The notes beneath the pieces are model-generated. The model was not told the origin of the DNA. It did not search any database and saw nothing but the letters and a program-made list of their open reading frames with translations. A stretch of 64,000 nucleotides of DNA from Pagrus major. Lineage: Eukaryota; Chordata; Actinopteri; Spariformes; Sparidae. The stretch covers positions 21,998,806 through 22,062,805 of the forward strand of contig NC_133215.1 in the NCBI RefSeq assembly GCF_040436345.1, in the 5' to 3' direction. Position numbers and translations under genes: made by a program. Shown piece by piece: positions 46,621 to 59,120 of this stretch (positions within the stretch are counted from its first letter, which is position 1; every line of letters begins with the position of its first letter).

Positions 46621-47173
46621 GTTATTTTTTTTGAAGGACAGCATTTTCATTTCTGAAACAAAGCTGTGCTACATCTATAATGGCTGCCCAAAGTGTGGCC
46701 ACAGTATGATTTCACTTGGCCCACCAGATAGCTTTTCATAGCCAAAAAAATACTAAAGAATAAAGAATAAAGAAAATTAGAATATGAATCCCTATTTATG
46801 CTGTTTTATTTTTTTTAAAGGCAAAAATGTTCTTTATATATGCCTTTGCAGGATCCCTAATAATAATAACCCTTTTTCATATTCTGAGCATGGTGGGCAG
46901 AGTGACAACTTGTGCAGGAAGTCACTCGATTCAGGGTACTTGGTATCCTACGGAAGCCCCGAGAGGCAGAAAAAGGGGGAAAAGGAACTTCTAAGATTAT
47001 CTTGGCAAAACATGTTTTCCACCTGTTCTTTAGTCACATGCACAGGAGAGAAATCAATTTACATCAGACTTGGAAAATGCATCACCAGATTTTTTTTCCC
47101 CTTCTCACTCTCTTTGGGATTCCATATAGCACCATTTCACATCTTAGCACAATACGGCACAAGAGGTCAACCA

Positions 47174-48462
47174 TTAAAGGGTAACACAACCAATTTTACA
47201 CATTAAAGTGTGTTTATAAGTCTTGAGGAGTACTACTGCATATGTGGAAAAAAAGTGGTATAAAGACTTTTGTGGCTTCAGAGGAAGCTGCATGTAATCT
47301 AATAAATTTCCTTCAGTGGTGTCACTTAATGGTTGTTGCATTGTGGGTAATGTAGGCGTCAGTTTTTGAAAAGGCAATAACAAAAGCGATATCTCTGGTT
47401 CTGTTGTATCAATTTTGATAATTTGTTTTTAAACTTTCCTTAAGATTTGGCTGATTACCTTTAAAGCTCTTCTGGGTCCGGCCTCAAGTTACACAGCAGA
47501 AATGCTGACCCCATATGAGCCTATTCGCAGCCTTAGATCCTCGGGTGGGGCCCTTCTCGTCATTGCAAAGACGAGGCTCAAAACTAAAGGTGACTGCACT
47601 TTTGCCATCAGGGCCCCTTGACTTTTCGACGACCTACCTGAGGAGATAAGGCACACAGAATCAGTGACTTCTTTTAAATCACTTCATAAAACCCACTTTT
47701 ATAGACTTGCTTTTATGTGAAGGCACCGTTTTTTAAAACTGTGTTTTCATCTTTTATTCCTTTTACTGCTCTTAGTCTATTTATCTGTTTTTAATTCCTC
47801 CCTTGCGATGTCTTTTTTCTTACCCCTTGCTGCTTTTATTTGTTATCTTTAAACTATTTATTGTCCTTTATTCTTTTAACTGCCCATAATCTTTGTATTT
47901 GTTTTTAATTCCTTTCATGTGATGTCGTCTTCTTTTTGTCCTTTATTGATTCCATTCTTTTATCTGTTTCTATTTTTGCATTACTTTGTTACTCTCTTTC
48001 TTTTTTGTTTTTGCCTATTTTATTACTTTTATTCCTTTTACTTGTAAAACTTGTAATGAATCATACTGACCTTTTGTGTTTTACATTTTCTGTTCTACCG
48101 TCTTATTTTAACTCACCTTAGACAAGGCTTCCTGTGTGTTTATTCCATAATACTGTCTTGAGTTTCCTGCTTTTGCTTGTTTGTCACAGCACTTTGTAAA
48201 CTCTGTTTTTAAAGGTGCTATATAAATAGAGTTTATTTGTTCATTTATGATGAGTCCAACGGTGTTATAGGAGTGCAATGATAGACCACTGCGCCTACAT
48301 TACCCTCAATGCAACAGTCACTGATTGACATCACTGGATGCAATTTTTCAGATTACCTGCAGCTTCCTCTGGAGCCACATAAGGCTTTATAATATTTTAG
48401 CAGGACTCCCCAAGACCTGTAAACACACCTTAATGTGTAAAACTGGTGACGTTACCCTTTAA
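47174..48462. mobile_element. TTAA-ended DNA element carrying a LINE
   Basis: Ends TTAAAGGGTAAC and GTTACCCTTTAA, with a subterminal match 'ttacacattaa' and inverted 'ttaatgtgtaa'. The internal 'gcattgtgggtaatgtaggc' (47339) and inverse-like 'gcctacattaccctcaatgc' (48293) match the 329-bp relative at 15506. The middle is occupied by LINE sequence. Confidence 0.8.
47440..48240 (+). mobile_element. LINE (L2-like) 3' end nested in the TTAA element
   Basis: Plus-strand relics of a LINE ORF2 C-terminus: the 'ctgattacctttaaagctct' region and a stretch reading like LTEEI..TESVTSFKSLHKTHFYRLAF with frame damage. The T-rich 3'UTR ends 'ggtgctatataaatagagtt', typical of fish L2-type LINEs. 5'-truncated. 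Confidence 0.7.
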
Positions 48463-48814
48463 GTTTCAGTTTTGGCCCTCCAGGATAAAAAGTTTGTCCT
48501 CCCCTGATCAATAATAATCAAACATAATTTTTATCAAACAATACACACATAAGTTGCTCCTCACTCCACGGGACACTCTCTATACCACCCCGAGGTGACC
48601 CAGGACCACAGTGACACCCCCACCCTCCACAGGACAGAGGAGCTCGAGCTTGGTTTGAATTTGACGTCACTGCCGCTTTGCATAACCACCAGTCTCGCGC
48701 GTCTGATTGGACCGCTAGCCGGATTTAATCTGCATTTTCTTTTATGAGCACCACGCTTCTCCTTCAATCTGCTGCTGTCGGACTCCTCTGTCACTCCCAC
48801 CCCTCCACCACCAC

Positions 48815-48846
48815 CACCGCCTCCTCCTCCTCCTCCTCCTCCTCCT
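48815..48846. repeat. (CCT)n tract
   Basis: Uninterrupted cct/ctc triplets in the CpG island. The Gly/Glu-rich frames on the other strand are artefacts of this tract. Confidence 0.9.
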
Positions 48847-48874
48847 TCCCTCCTCCCGCCCGGGTCCATCTTTC

Positions 48875-48979
48875 ATGAAGGGAAGTAGCCCTCCGCTCCG
48901 CCGCCTGCCGCTGCTCAAACGTGGAGGGAAGGACACGGAGAAGGGACGCTCGCAGCTGACTGCGCGGCTCCATTGTTAG
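48875..48979 (+). CDS. Upstream ORF in the 5' exon (34 aa)
   Basis: ATG-to-TAG frame inside the probable 5'UTR exon, product MKGSSPPLRRLPLLKRGG and so on. No homology recognised. It may be a translational uORF or chance in GC-rich sequence. Confidence 0.25.
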   Translation: MKGSSPPLRRLPLLKRGGKDTEKGRSQLTARLHC

Positions 48980-50439
48980 TCCGGTGAAATTTACGGCTCT
49001 GTCGACACATTTAGTGCAGACATATTTAAGGAGGGACTGTTTGTTTCTGCGCGAGTCTTCAAGAAGAGAGTCGACCGTTCAAAGGTACGAGGAATTTACT
49101 ACGTTTACAGCGCGAGCGACATTATTGAAGTAACGCTGCATCACCGTCACGTTGTTTTTGTGTCGTTTCAACCGTAAAGCAGCCTCTAAAACGAGACCAC
49201 TGCTGAGGAGAAGTCGCCCTCTTTTTTTTGTTTCGTCTTTGAAACGAGCCCAGCCTGGCTTGTTTTGACGCCCTCTCTGTAACGTGGCTGGCTGGATGTG
49301 ATGATGGAAGTGTAACGTTAGCATCGCACCAGACGATCGGGAGGCGCCGTCAACGTGTCTTCCACTCTCAGAAAGACATTTATGTCGGGTGTGCAGCCGT
49401 ACGAGACTCAGCTGGCCTGGTCTTCAGTGGTATCAGGTTCAATTTATTGACTCACCTCATGTGTTCCTCTCAGCAAGCCGCCCCGGCGTACACCGCTATT
49501 GTTCTGTGAGGCTAAACCGGGCCTTTTGCTAAATCTGGGAGAATTCAGCGTGTTTGTTCCCAGAGACAAATGCTGTTATTAAAGCTTCACTTGAGGCTTT
49601 AAAACACGCAGAAACTCTCAAAACACTGGTCACAAAAGTGCAGGGACCACCTTGGGTTCCTTGGCAGGGATACAAAGACAGAAAATCTCATCTGGGCTTT
49701 CACATTTTTCAGATTGTGTTGTTGTCTTTGCTAATCATTTAAGATTGAATGAACTCCCTAAGATAAGACAGAAGTATCAGCAGCACGTCATACATCAGTG
49801 AAAGTGATAATGTGAGGTAGCTTGACTCATGGATTTCTTGCCTGCACACTCTTTTCAGTCTTTCCATGCCAAGATAAGAATCATCTCTGTTTTTAATATT
49901 TGCATCCCTGCACAGGGAGTGATCTCATTCTTGACTTGGCTGAGCCACATGAGAAAAGAGAGGAGTACAGAGAGCTCAGAGGCAGACTATCAGGCGGCAT
50001 CGGCTGCAGATCTCAGTGATAAGAGGGATGCTGTTTTGGCTCGGAGTCTACATTACATAATCAGTGTGTTTTGGGCCTTATGGGTGTGGTGGGCATGGTT
50101 AGGGTGTGGGAGCAGTGACACTATCCTTGGCTTCAAAATGGTATTTGAGATGCAGACACTGGGGAGTGTGTCGCTCCCTGAAAACCATCATGCTACTGCT
50201 GCCTGGGTGTGTGTGAGTTGTTGCTGAGGCGTTAGTCGTCAGCTGGGTGTGAAAGTGTGAATGATACCACACCCGTGCATGGTCTCCCTCTCCCCCTGAC
50301 ACCTTTCCTGACTTTCTGGATAAGCTCCAAGAGCTTATTGCAGGGTCATTGAGGCAGTGTCCCATTTTAAGGACACAGATGCAGCCTTCTTTTGCCTGAA
50401 CTATAAGGACTCAGCTGGTGTATCGTTTGTGGTCTTCAG

Positions 50440-50560
50440 TGTCCTACAATCCAGTGTGCACTGGTCAATAGTAGCGCCTGACCAATACTCGATTTTTGGG
50501 ACTGATGGTGATACCATCATGATATTAGGGAGTGGAAAATTCTGCTGATATACACACGTT
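50440..50560. repeat. MITE-like fragment
   Basis: 'agcgcctgaccaatactcga' and 'tgataccatcatgat' resemble the fish element whose end reads gcgcctgaccgata. Confidence 0.4.
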
Positions 50561-52189
50561 TTTGCAATGATCCCTAAAATATGGCAATCAAACGCTTGTG
50601 ACACAAATATGTCGCAAGGCAGGATACTTACAGGTTAACAATAAACTTTATTCTCCTAAATCTGTCTGATGTGACTCAGGCATAGTTATTGTCAAAAGAG
50701 GTAATGTTTTAAAGTTTCATTCACCTTAAATTTAGTCTTGTTGCAGACTTCCCTACCCTGGAAGTAGTGACAGCAGCGAATGACACACACCGTTAGTTTA
50801 AACTTGTTGATTTCTCTGGGTTTGTACATTGTTGGAAACATTTGGGATACTGTAAGTTCACAACTCAACAAACTGTAACAAAGGTTTACTTGTTTGTAGA
50901 AATTGTAATGCTCTTTGAGGATAGATCGTATTTCCAGATGAGTAGGAACAGGTTCTGCCTGGCCTTCAGGTTCGGTAAAGGCCCTCATCTGTTGCCAGTT
51001 TCAGACTGTATTGGGACACGGCCTGTGTTTTTACACTGCACAACACTTCCCCTATCTACACCACTGTTTCCCTTTCCTCTTCCTGAAGGCCAGGGCAAAC
51101 CAGAAGTGGAGTTCAAAATAATCTTGTTTCAGTGCATCCTATAACCTTGAAGGCTCTAGGGATTGGATAAGGTGCTTTTAAAAAGAGGAAGTGGAAGCAT
51201 TATGCAAATAAAGTTGTCATACTTTCTGAGCAGTGTGTGTCACCCTCATAAAGATAATCAGTATTACAGAAACTAAATTTTAGTAGGTGTGGCATGGAAT
51301 TGGTTTACGTGTTTAATCATGATGAGATATCGTGATTAAACATGTAACACGATCATAAAACTTGATTTCTTTGCTTTATCTGTTGGTTCACTGAGTGGCT
51401 ACAGCAAGTTCAAGTTAATTTCATGTTGTCGCTGTCAGTCTTGGTATGTGCTTCCAAATGCCACTTTTATGGCTCAGGGCAGGTCTGGGGGTGACTGATG
51501 GTGTGGCTGCAGTTGTTGTTTGTCTCAGACATGACAGTCGGAGAGAAATGCAGGTGGTTAACATTGCAAAATTTGCGGTGGTGTGACTATTTGAAATGGA
51601 TACCACACACTGAGAAACAAATCAAGCCTGCTGATGTGTGACTGGGTGAAATACCTTGAACATTTTCTCCTCAATTATTTGAAGACTTCTTTTAAGTTTG
51701 TTAGATTTCAGAAACCCTAGTCAGCGTTCCAAAAGGCTGATTTTTATCTAAGATGACAGGCCTGTGAACAAACAGTAGTAATCTACTTTCTCTACTGTCA
51801 GCTGCACTCTGTTAAGTGTTGTGATATGCTGTTGGATTAAAACTTCTTTAGGCCTATGATTTGCGCTGTATTTTTCAGCTTAGTGTGGGCTCGTGCATCA
51901 GTACAGCAGCTGTGAGAGGTGATGATGGTTGTGGATGTTGAGGTCAATGGTTCAGATCTACTCTCCAACATGATCCCACAGTGTGAGAACAGAATGTACT
52001 CACCAATTACTCTCTAGTTAGGTTCAGTTTTATTTGCATTGATCTGTCTCTAGAACATTTGGATTGGATGCAAACATTGATCTTTTTGATTGTGTGTGAG
52101 CAGTAGAAACTGAAGCATGCAGTTCCCTGAAAATTTAGCATCCAACACTAACATTTTATGCACAAACATTTAATGAATACTCTAACTTA

Positions 52190-52443
52190 AACAGTGAAAA
52201 CTGCCCATCAAAATCACTGATGGCCCAAGATGATGCCTTCAAAAATCTTGTTTTGTCAACAACTGAAATTTTTTTTGGTTTTCTGTTTGAGAAGAGCAAA
52301 GAAACCAGAAAATATTCACATACAAGTAGCTGTAGTTAAAAAAACCCCAACTCAAACTGATTAATCGGTTGTCAAAATGGTTGGCGATTCATTTAATATT
52401 TATTGAATAATTGATCAATTGTTGCAGCTTGATTGCAGATTAA
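52190..52443. mobile_element. Common teleost MITE, copy 1
   Basis: 'aatcttgttttgtcaacaac', 'aagaaaccagaaaatattca', 'gattaatcggttgtcaaaat' and a terminal 'attgttgcagctt' are in canonical order. The left end is missing. Confidence 0.7.
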
Positions 52444-52483
52444 AAGATGAATCTATGTTAATAGTGAAAGTGTTTGTTTAAGG

Positions 52484-52757
52484 GCTGTAACTATTGATTA
52501 TTTTCATTATGATTTAATTTCTTGATGTAACAGACTTGTTGAAAATGCCTCTCTGTTATTATTATATTATGTCTGACCAGCCATCCAAACCCCCCAAATA
52601 TTCAATTTACTATTACCGGACCAAGAAAACCTGGAAATATTCACATTTGAGAATCTTGAATCAGTAAATGTTTGGCTGTTTTGCTTTAAATAAAAATAAT
52701 AAATAAATAAAATCAATGGTCAGAATTATTTTCACAGCTAATCGTCTCGGCTCTAGT
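52484..52757. mobile_element. Common teleost MITE, copy 2
   Basis: Starts 'agggctgtaactattgatta', carries 'gaaaacctggaaatattcac' and ends 'ctaatcgtctcggctctag'. Same family and orientation as copy 1, 40 bp away. Confidence 0.7.
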
Positions 52758-53506
52758 TTGGTTCTGTGAGTTTCTTCCTAGAAGAGATGGTGGTGAATTT
52801 AAATCTGTAAAGACTATCATTTGTACCACAGGGACATTGGTACTGCTTTGCCTGTTCCTTGTCTGAGAACTCACTCAAAAATCAGGGCAGCTGAATGGAA
52901 AGCTCAACCCCTGCACAGAGCAGAGCATTTGCATCTGTTTGTAAGTCAGCTGCTTTTTACAGCCTGCAACCAGTGTCAGTCTCAGTCCCACACCCATGAA
53001 AATTCCACCCCTGCCTGCTTCACTGCATCTGTTTGGGATGACATTCAGGGTTAAACCATATTTCATCCCTCACCCTTCAGGTTGGTTGTGTGTCTCCTGC
53101 GTTGCTCTTGGCTGTTCAGCTGTGGGGGTGGTGAGACGGGGTGGTGCTGTAACTCTCGTCACTGTGGTTTGGAGGCTGGCACTCTCTTGCCCATTAGGAT
53201 AAAGTGGTGGACGCTGGCGCTGCACTTTCAGCACTCAGTCTGTCTGGGACTGTGAAGCTGGGCTCAGTGCACTGTAATTATTGAAAGAGTCATTCAGCAC
53301 TTTCATAGTCTGTTTGTTAGTTCACTTGGGTAGCCTTGAATGTTGTCCCAAAGACATATTTTACTGTAGCATGTGTATTTACAGTGGTACATTGTAGCAT
53401 TGTAAAGTGCCGTTAGTGAAACACGTCATTACAGTTTAATATTTATTTTTTTCTTGCGTTTGAATAAAGTTTTGATTAAAAGTGACAGCCCCTGTAGATT
53501 ATGTGA

Positions 53507-53510
<4 letters not shown>

Positions 53511-53547
<37 letters not shown>
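53511..53547. repeat. (GT)n microsatellite
   Basis: About 18 uninterrupted gt units. Confidence 0.95.
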
Positions 53548-53548
<1 letters not shown>

Positions 53549-56500
53549 CTAAAAACGTTGACATTTAACAAATCTGATTGGATATTGGATGATGTAGCAG
53601 CTGTCTCTACTGAAGCACTGCTGTATATTTTGATCTATTAAGTTATTGATCCGACGCTGTCTGAGGTGACTCAAAGTGCATAGCCGCTGTGTGTGTTTGT
53701 TTGTGTTGTGCTGGCTGAGCATATCCTGTTATCATCCTTTGAGAAAGTCAATCCTGCGTACTCCGTAGTGTGAGCGTGTGTGTGTGTCTGTGTGTGTGAG
53801 AGAGTGTGCGTGCATTTGAATCCACACAGGGGTGTGGCTGTCAGAGTTTCAGGCAGGAGAGGTGTGGGATCACTGTCGATCTGGCCTCAGCTCACCCTGC
53901 TCAGTCAGAGGCATAGTAACTGATCTGGCCCTCGGGCTCCAGCACCGTATTGACTATCTGCCTGTGTGTAGCCAGTTGGCTGGTGCGCAGGAGAATAGCC
54001 GCTGGTTGGCTTTAATATGGCAAAGCTGATGTCAGCGCTGGCTTCTCTCCAGCCATCTATCCTTGATAGAATTACTTAATGTGGTTCCTCAGTTTTCATA
54101 ATGAATTCAAGTTCCCAAAAACATCAAAGGCTTTTAAAACAAAAATAATGAAATGATGTGATAATAAGAAGACTAGTGTTTCAGTTTTCTCATGCCTGCA
54201 CAGTCTTCTCCAGCTCCCTCCATCTACTTTCATTAGCTGTTTGTTGGTGGAAAGCAACAGGAAATATGGAAAAACAGGGAGATAAGATGGGACAAAGGTT
54301 TGTGGCAGGAAACTGGCACGAGTTTTATACTAAAGTATGCCTGGTCTAAATCTATTTTATAGCCATGGCTTCACTTGTCAGATCCTTCCCTGCCTTTATT
54401 TTCCATCCGTGTCTCCGTCCTTCTGCAGCCTTTCTCCTTGTTTCTACCTTATGTCCTCTAATAAATAAGGTTAAACTTAAACTGAGGTTAACTTCTTGGA
54501 GCAGAACTATTTGGCATGATTAGTTTTTTGTAAGAAAACATTTAACTGCCTTCACTGATCTAAATGTGAGAGAGAGCAAGTGAGCAAAAGCAAGCCTGCC
54601 CTTAAACTCATGCACTATTATTGTGTAACTTTATAATGCCCTGATTATACAGTGATATGAATGGGATGATATGAAAATGTCATGTTACGATTGCCCTGTC
54701 CAACATAATTGCATTTCACAGCATTAAGCCTGGAAGCTATCACAATATTCTTAAAACTTCCAAATAAACTAAAATAAACTAATACAAAATTGCTCTTAAA
54801 CATACAGGAATCACTTAATCTTACATTTTGTTGGAAAACAAATATTTTTAATGCATCGCAGAAGGGACACACCTTTTTTTTGTGGGGAAAAACAAAGACT
54901 CTTCAATAAGTAATCATAAATCAAAAGGTCTTCCTGCACAAATTCAGGATGAATAAATGGTGGTAACCTCATCTGTCGTTCTTTAGTTTGGAAACCATAG
55001 TATTTACACACATTCGATTTCACTCGTTTTTGTGTGGAATACAATAGGCAAGCCATGGCGACAGGCAATAGAAATTAAACCAGTAAACCAATATAGGAAT
55101 GTACATCAGTAAGCTAGATGGCTTTTCCAAGCTATAAATGTGAGGATATTCACGATTATTTAGTTTCATGAGTATCTCGATAATTCACCAGGATCAGCTT
55201 ATTGTGAGTGTTTTTTGTCATGATCTGTGATAAAATCTGTTCTCATCCTATCCCCGAATTGGACTATAGCTCTACACAAGTGAAAAGTAAAGATGAACCT
55301 CTAACAGACTAGCAGGGGGGCTTTACAGTCCACTGTATTAAAGAGACGTCATCCATTACCCCGTTCACCCTGCAGCCGATTCGAGTCCCTGGGTCCTTTT
55401 AGGGTGAAGTAACCCATGCCAGCTGCTTCTCTGTCCCGTTGCACAAGTTAATCCACTCAAAACCTACCCCCACTCCCCTCGGCGTCATGTCCGTGGGGGT
55501 TACATGGTGTGCAGTGCTGACAATGAGGCATGTCTGCCCACCCTCCCCCTCAAAGTACCCCCATGTTATACGCAGTTATGCATGCAAACACTTACGATGA
55601 TCATGATTGTTGTTTTAGACTAGATCTTATCACAGATCAAAGAATCTCATTCCCTCCCTTGGTGATGATGCCACTCTACTAACTGCTCCCCCCTGCTGTC
55701 AGCCTGTCATGGTGGCAGCAGGGCCTGGCGGGTGCCTTTTTTTGGGGGGGGGGAGATGCTGCCAGGTTTCGAGCAGATTGTAACCCATTTCCCTGCAGCC
55801 TTGTAGACCACTCTGCTGCCAGTAGCTACAAGTTCATCCCGTGTTGTCTGCCACTCCCTTAAAGGCTAACTGGCTTAGTCCACTTAACTCATAGCCACAT
55901 TTAACCACCTGCTCCTAATGGCCTTATTGAGTAGCTTACAGTCACTTAGCACATGTTAGTGTCCCGTATGGAATTGATTAGAATAAGCTGCATGCTTAAC
56001 GTCAAGCCCAACCCCCACTATGATGAAAGTGTTTTTTCTCCTGAAACCATTGATTGTTTTGTCACATGGATCATCCTAACATCTTGTTAGTAGTTTTAAA
56101 AAAAAATTTTTTTTACATCAGGCTAAAAGAAGCTCAGGGTGGGAACATTTCCTCCCGAGAGGCAACAAAGTCAAATATAAGCTAAAATCTGTGATACTGC
56201 TTTAGTTAAATTTTACCATGTCAACCAGTGTGGTAAAGGTTGAGGGAGGCTTCAAAGAGTAAGTTAGGTAATGTAACCTCAAGTCCGAGTATGTTATGAC
56301 ACGATGAGCTGCTGTGACTAGACATATGGAAAAGCACTTTCACAGGAAGAATTATGAGCTAAAAGTCAAGATGGCCGAGGCAGACATGCTAATGTTAGCT
56401 CCGACAAGAGACTGCTGGACAGCTCCCAGAAAACAAACACTAACCTCACAACTACCTGTAACTTCACCAGAGCTGACTGTGAGATTCAGTGGAATAAGCT

Positions 56501-58617
56501 ACTTTCTCCAGCGCTGATACACTGTGGAAATAAGTCCAGTTATGCGAGACGAATGTGCTCCTCAAATGGAGTCCCTCCGTCATGTTTTTAATTTAATGCA
56601 TATTTGCTACTGGTTTCTGGGCACAAGGCTGCATTATCATTTGGTTTGGGTTTGGACTTTGGGGACTGGGCTTTACTTAGTGTTTTTCCTATATTTATTT
56701 GTCCTAGGTTTGCTTTAAAATTACTGCTCAATAACGCTGGGATTCATGACAAAGAGTGATGTTGGAGAAGCAATTTGTAGACAATAAGTCAGTTTGTTCA
56801 GGACAAACATTTGTCAGTGCGAGTGCAGTCTTGGGACGAAACCTGATGATGCAGGGCTTGTCATCACTTGTACACAGTCTGGTTATTTGGACAGATGAAG
56901 AGAAGGCAGTCAGTTGGGAAAATCATTGAGGGCTAATACGGTTCTTTGTCTACAGATAACGAGGTGCATGGCGTGTCATTCATCTTCTTTAGCTCTCTGC
57001 ACGGGGTGAGAAGCCACTGAAGGTGGACCTGCCTTCAACACACACATAAAAAAGGTCTTTCCACAAGCTTCAACACCGACCTGCTGGCAAAGGTGCCAAT
57101 GAACATCTTCAGTGGTGGCCAGGACCTGATGATGAGGAATAATAAAGGATTAATATTAACTCTAAATATCCTGTTACTCTACTAAGCCATAGGATGGTGC
57201 ATCTTAAGGATACATCTATTTTCTTGGATTTTATCCTTTTCTACCTTTTTGTGTCAATATATCTTTTGTGGTTAAACCACCCAAAGCGGATCAAATTGAG
57301 TTATTGTAAAATATACTATGGATATTGCTATGATCAAATTTATTTTAATGTTTGACAAATGGTTTTCCAGCCAAGTACTCCAGTATGAATTTAAAACAGT
57401 CCTTGCCAGCCATTACCCCTCCCCCCCCCCATGAGGGCATTCATTAGATGGGGGAGGGAAAGTGTTAAGCAGTACTGTGGCTTTGAGTGACATTTTAATG
57501 CCCTTATTGCATGAATGCAGTGTCCACGATACAGGATGTTGACAACAGAAGTCGGAAACAGATGATTAATGTTGTAGTGCTTCCTTTTCTGGGGCATAAT
57601 GTGGCCTGAGCACTCCTGTTGTGTTAGAAGAAAAGCAAATAATCCACCATGCATCAATGGAAAGCAGGTTATATAGGTGTGTTTCTATTTCCAGAAGTGT
57701 TTTATCTTAATAGGGCATTTCACTTTGTTTTATTTTCATTCCTTGGTAATACCCCTGTTAGATTTGTCACTCTTAGTTAGTTTTGCATTTACTGTAACTC
57801 CTCTTCTGTGGTGTGGGTCAAATGCTAGGTCACTTGTAATGCAGATTCAATGTGCAGTAAGCTTGTTATGGTCTGAGTTTTTAGTGAAATTATAAAAAGA
57901 AATATCCCTATGCTTTGACAGAGTTGAGTTGAGGAGTCGGGGCTTGCACTTACTGTCGCTCCACTAACAACATAAGCTTGAACTGGGACAAGCTGTTGTG
58001 TGATCTTCACTTTGATCGATGGGTGGTACACACAGTCTGTGGTTTTGTTTTAGTGCAACAATGTTGCGGACAGTGAGATTGAATTTTAATGTCTTATTCC
58101 CTCCTCCCTTCGTGTCCCACAAGTAGTAGGGATGTTAAGTGTGTGTCTTCTCTCCTGTTGGGCAGCTTGCTGAGGAATGCATCTAGTAATTAATGGGTGT
58201 TGTAATGTAGACAGTCATCTCCAGTCTACTCACCATGGCCATGTCTCAGCTTTGAGGTAGAACAGGTGTAGTAATGTCAGGGAAACTGTTCTGGAAAGCT
58301 GAAACTTGTTCACTGTTTTTAAATGAACTGTAATAAAGAGACATTTACCCTGATAGGAAACCACACATGTGACCATGAGTTTACCTAATAATAATAATAG
58401 AGGCAGTATTCAATAGTAGAACAAGAGATCCATTCTGAATTGATGAATCCTCTTGATATAGCGCATATTTCTTACCAAACTGCAGTTTACCTTTTATTCT
58501 AGATAACCTATGAACTAGACAACAGAGAATTTCCTTTTGACCACCTCTGTGCTCTTCACAGCCAATGGGACGCTGTGCTAAAAGTCAGTAATCCAGTGGC
58601 TGTGTTGCACAAACACT

Positions 58618-59120
58618 AGCCCCATTCACACTGCCCTTTGAGTGCGGGAATCATGCGCGAATTCTCCGACAGTCTCACTCTGGCTCTGATGCGTCTCCGG
58701 AGGTAGTATCGGAGCCGCAGCAGAGGCGCGCCGGTGTCTGTGTGAATGGATAATGGTGTGTCTGATGGTGTTCACATTCTGACAGCTAAAAAGATCCATT
58801 GCTCATCAAATAAAAGAGAAATGACCCGCAAAGCAACGTTACAGGACTAAACAACAGTAACGTGGTAACTGGTAGTGTCAACTTACATGAGGAAAAAAAT
58901 ACTGCAGTTATATGTTGAAAAGCCTCTGTCATCCTGTCTGTCCTACTGACTCTTCGTCACATTTCTGCCCGAAAAACGGCGTCTGTCATCGGCAAAAAAC
59001 TTAAACTCACCATGTGTTTGTCTCCTTCCACTATTGTGTTGTTGTAATTACTGTCTTGGAAAAAAATTCTGCTTGGTTCTGTGTGAACAAACAAATGCGG
59101 AGAATTGGCGAAGCTTCGCT
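58618..59120. mobile_element. Possible non-autonomous element with inverted ends
   Basis: 'ccattcacactgcc' at 58622 is mirrored by 'tgtgtgaatgg' at 58739 and, less well, by 'ctgtgtgaac' at 59080. 'gcgaattctccgac' (58658) is mirrored by 'gcggagaattggcg' (59096). Boundaries uncertain. Confidence 0.45.

Larger units (their letters stand above)
48580..49084 (+). promoter_or_regulatory. CpG-rich promoter and probable 5'UTR exon of a downstream gene
   Basis: GC/CpG-rich island. It has a full CRE TGACGTCA (48662-48669), tttgcataa (48678 on) and an inverted CCAAT (attgg, about 48706), then a CCT-triplet tract (48815-48846). An exon-like stretch ends gttcaaag before the donor gtacga at 49085. No coding exon was recognised in the remaining 15 kb, so the gene's first intron is probably longer than the window. 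Gene identity unknown. Confidence 0.55.

Noticed and set aside
46784-47206. 140-codon plus-strand frame
   Set aside because: No domain, and its end lies in a transposable element.
48561-48936. Gly-, Arg- and Glu-run frames on the minus strand
   Set aside because: Translations of the CCT triplet tract.
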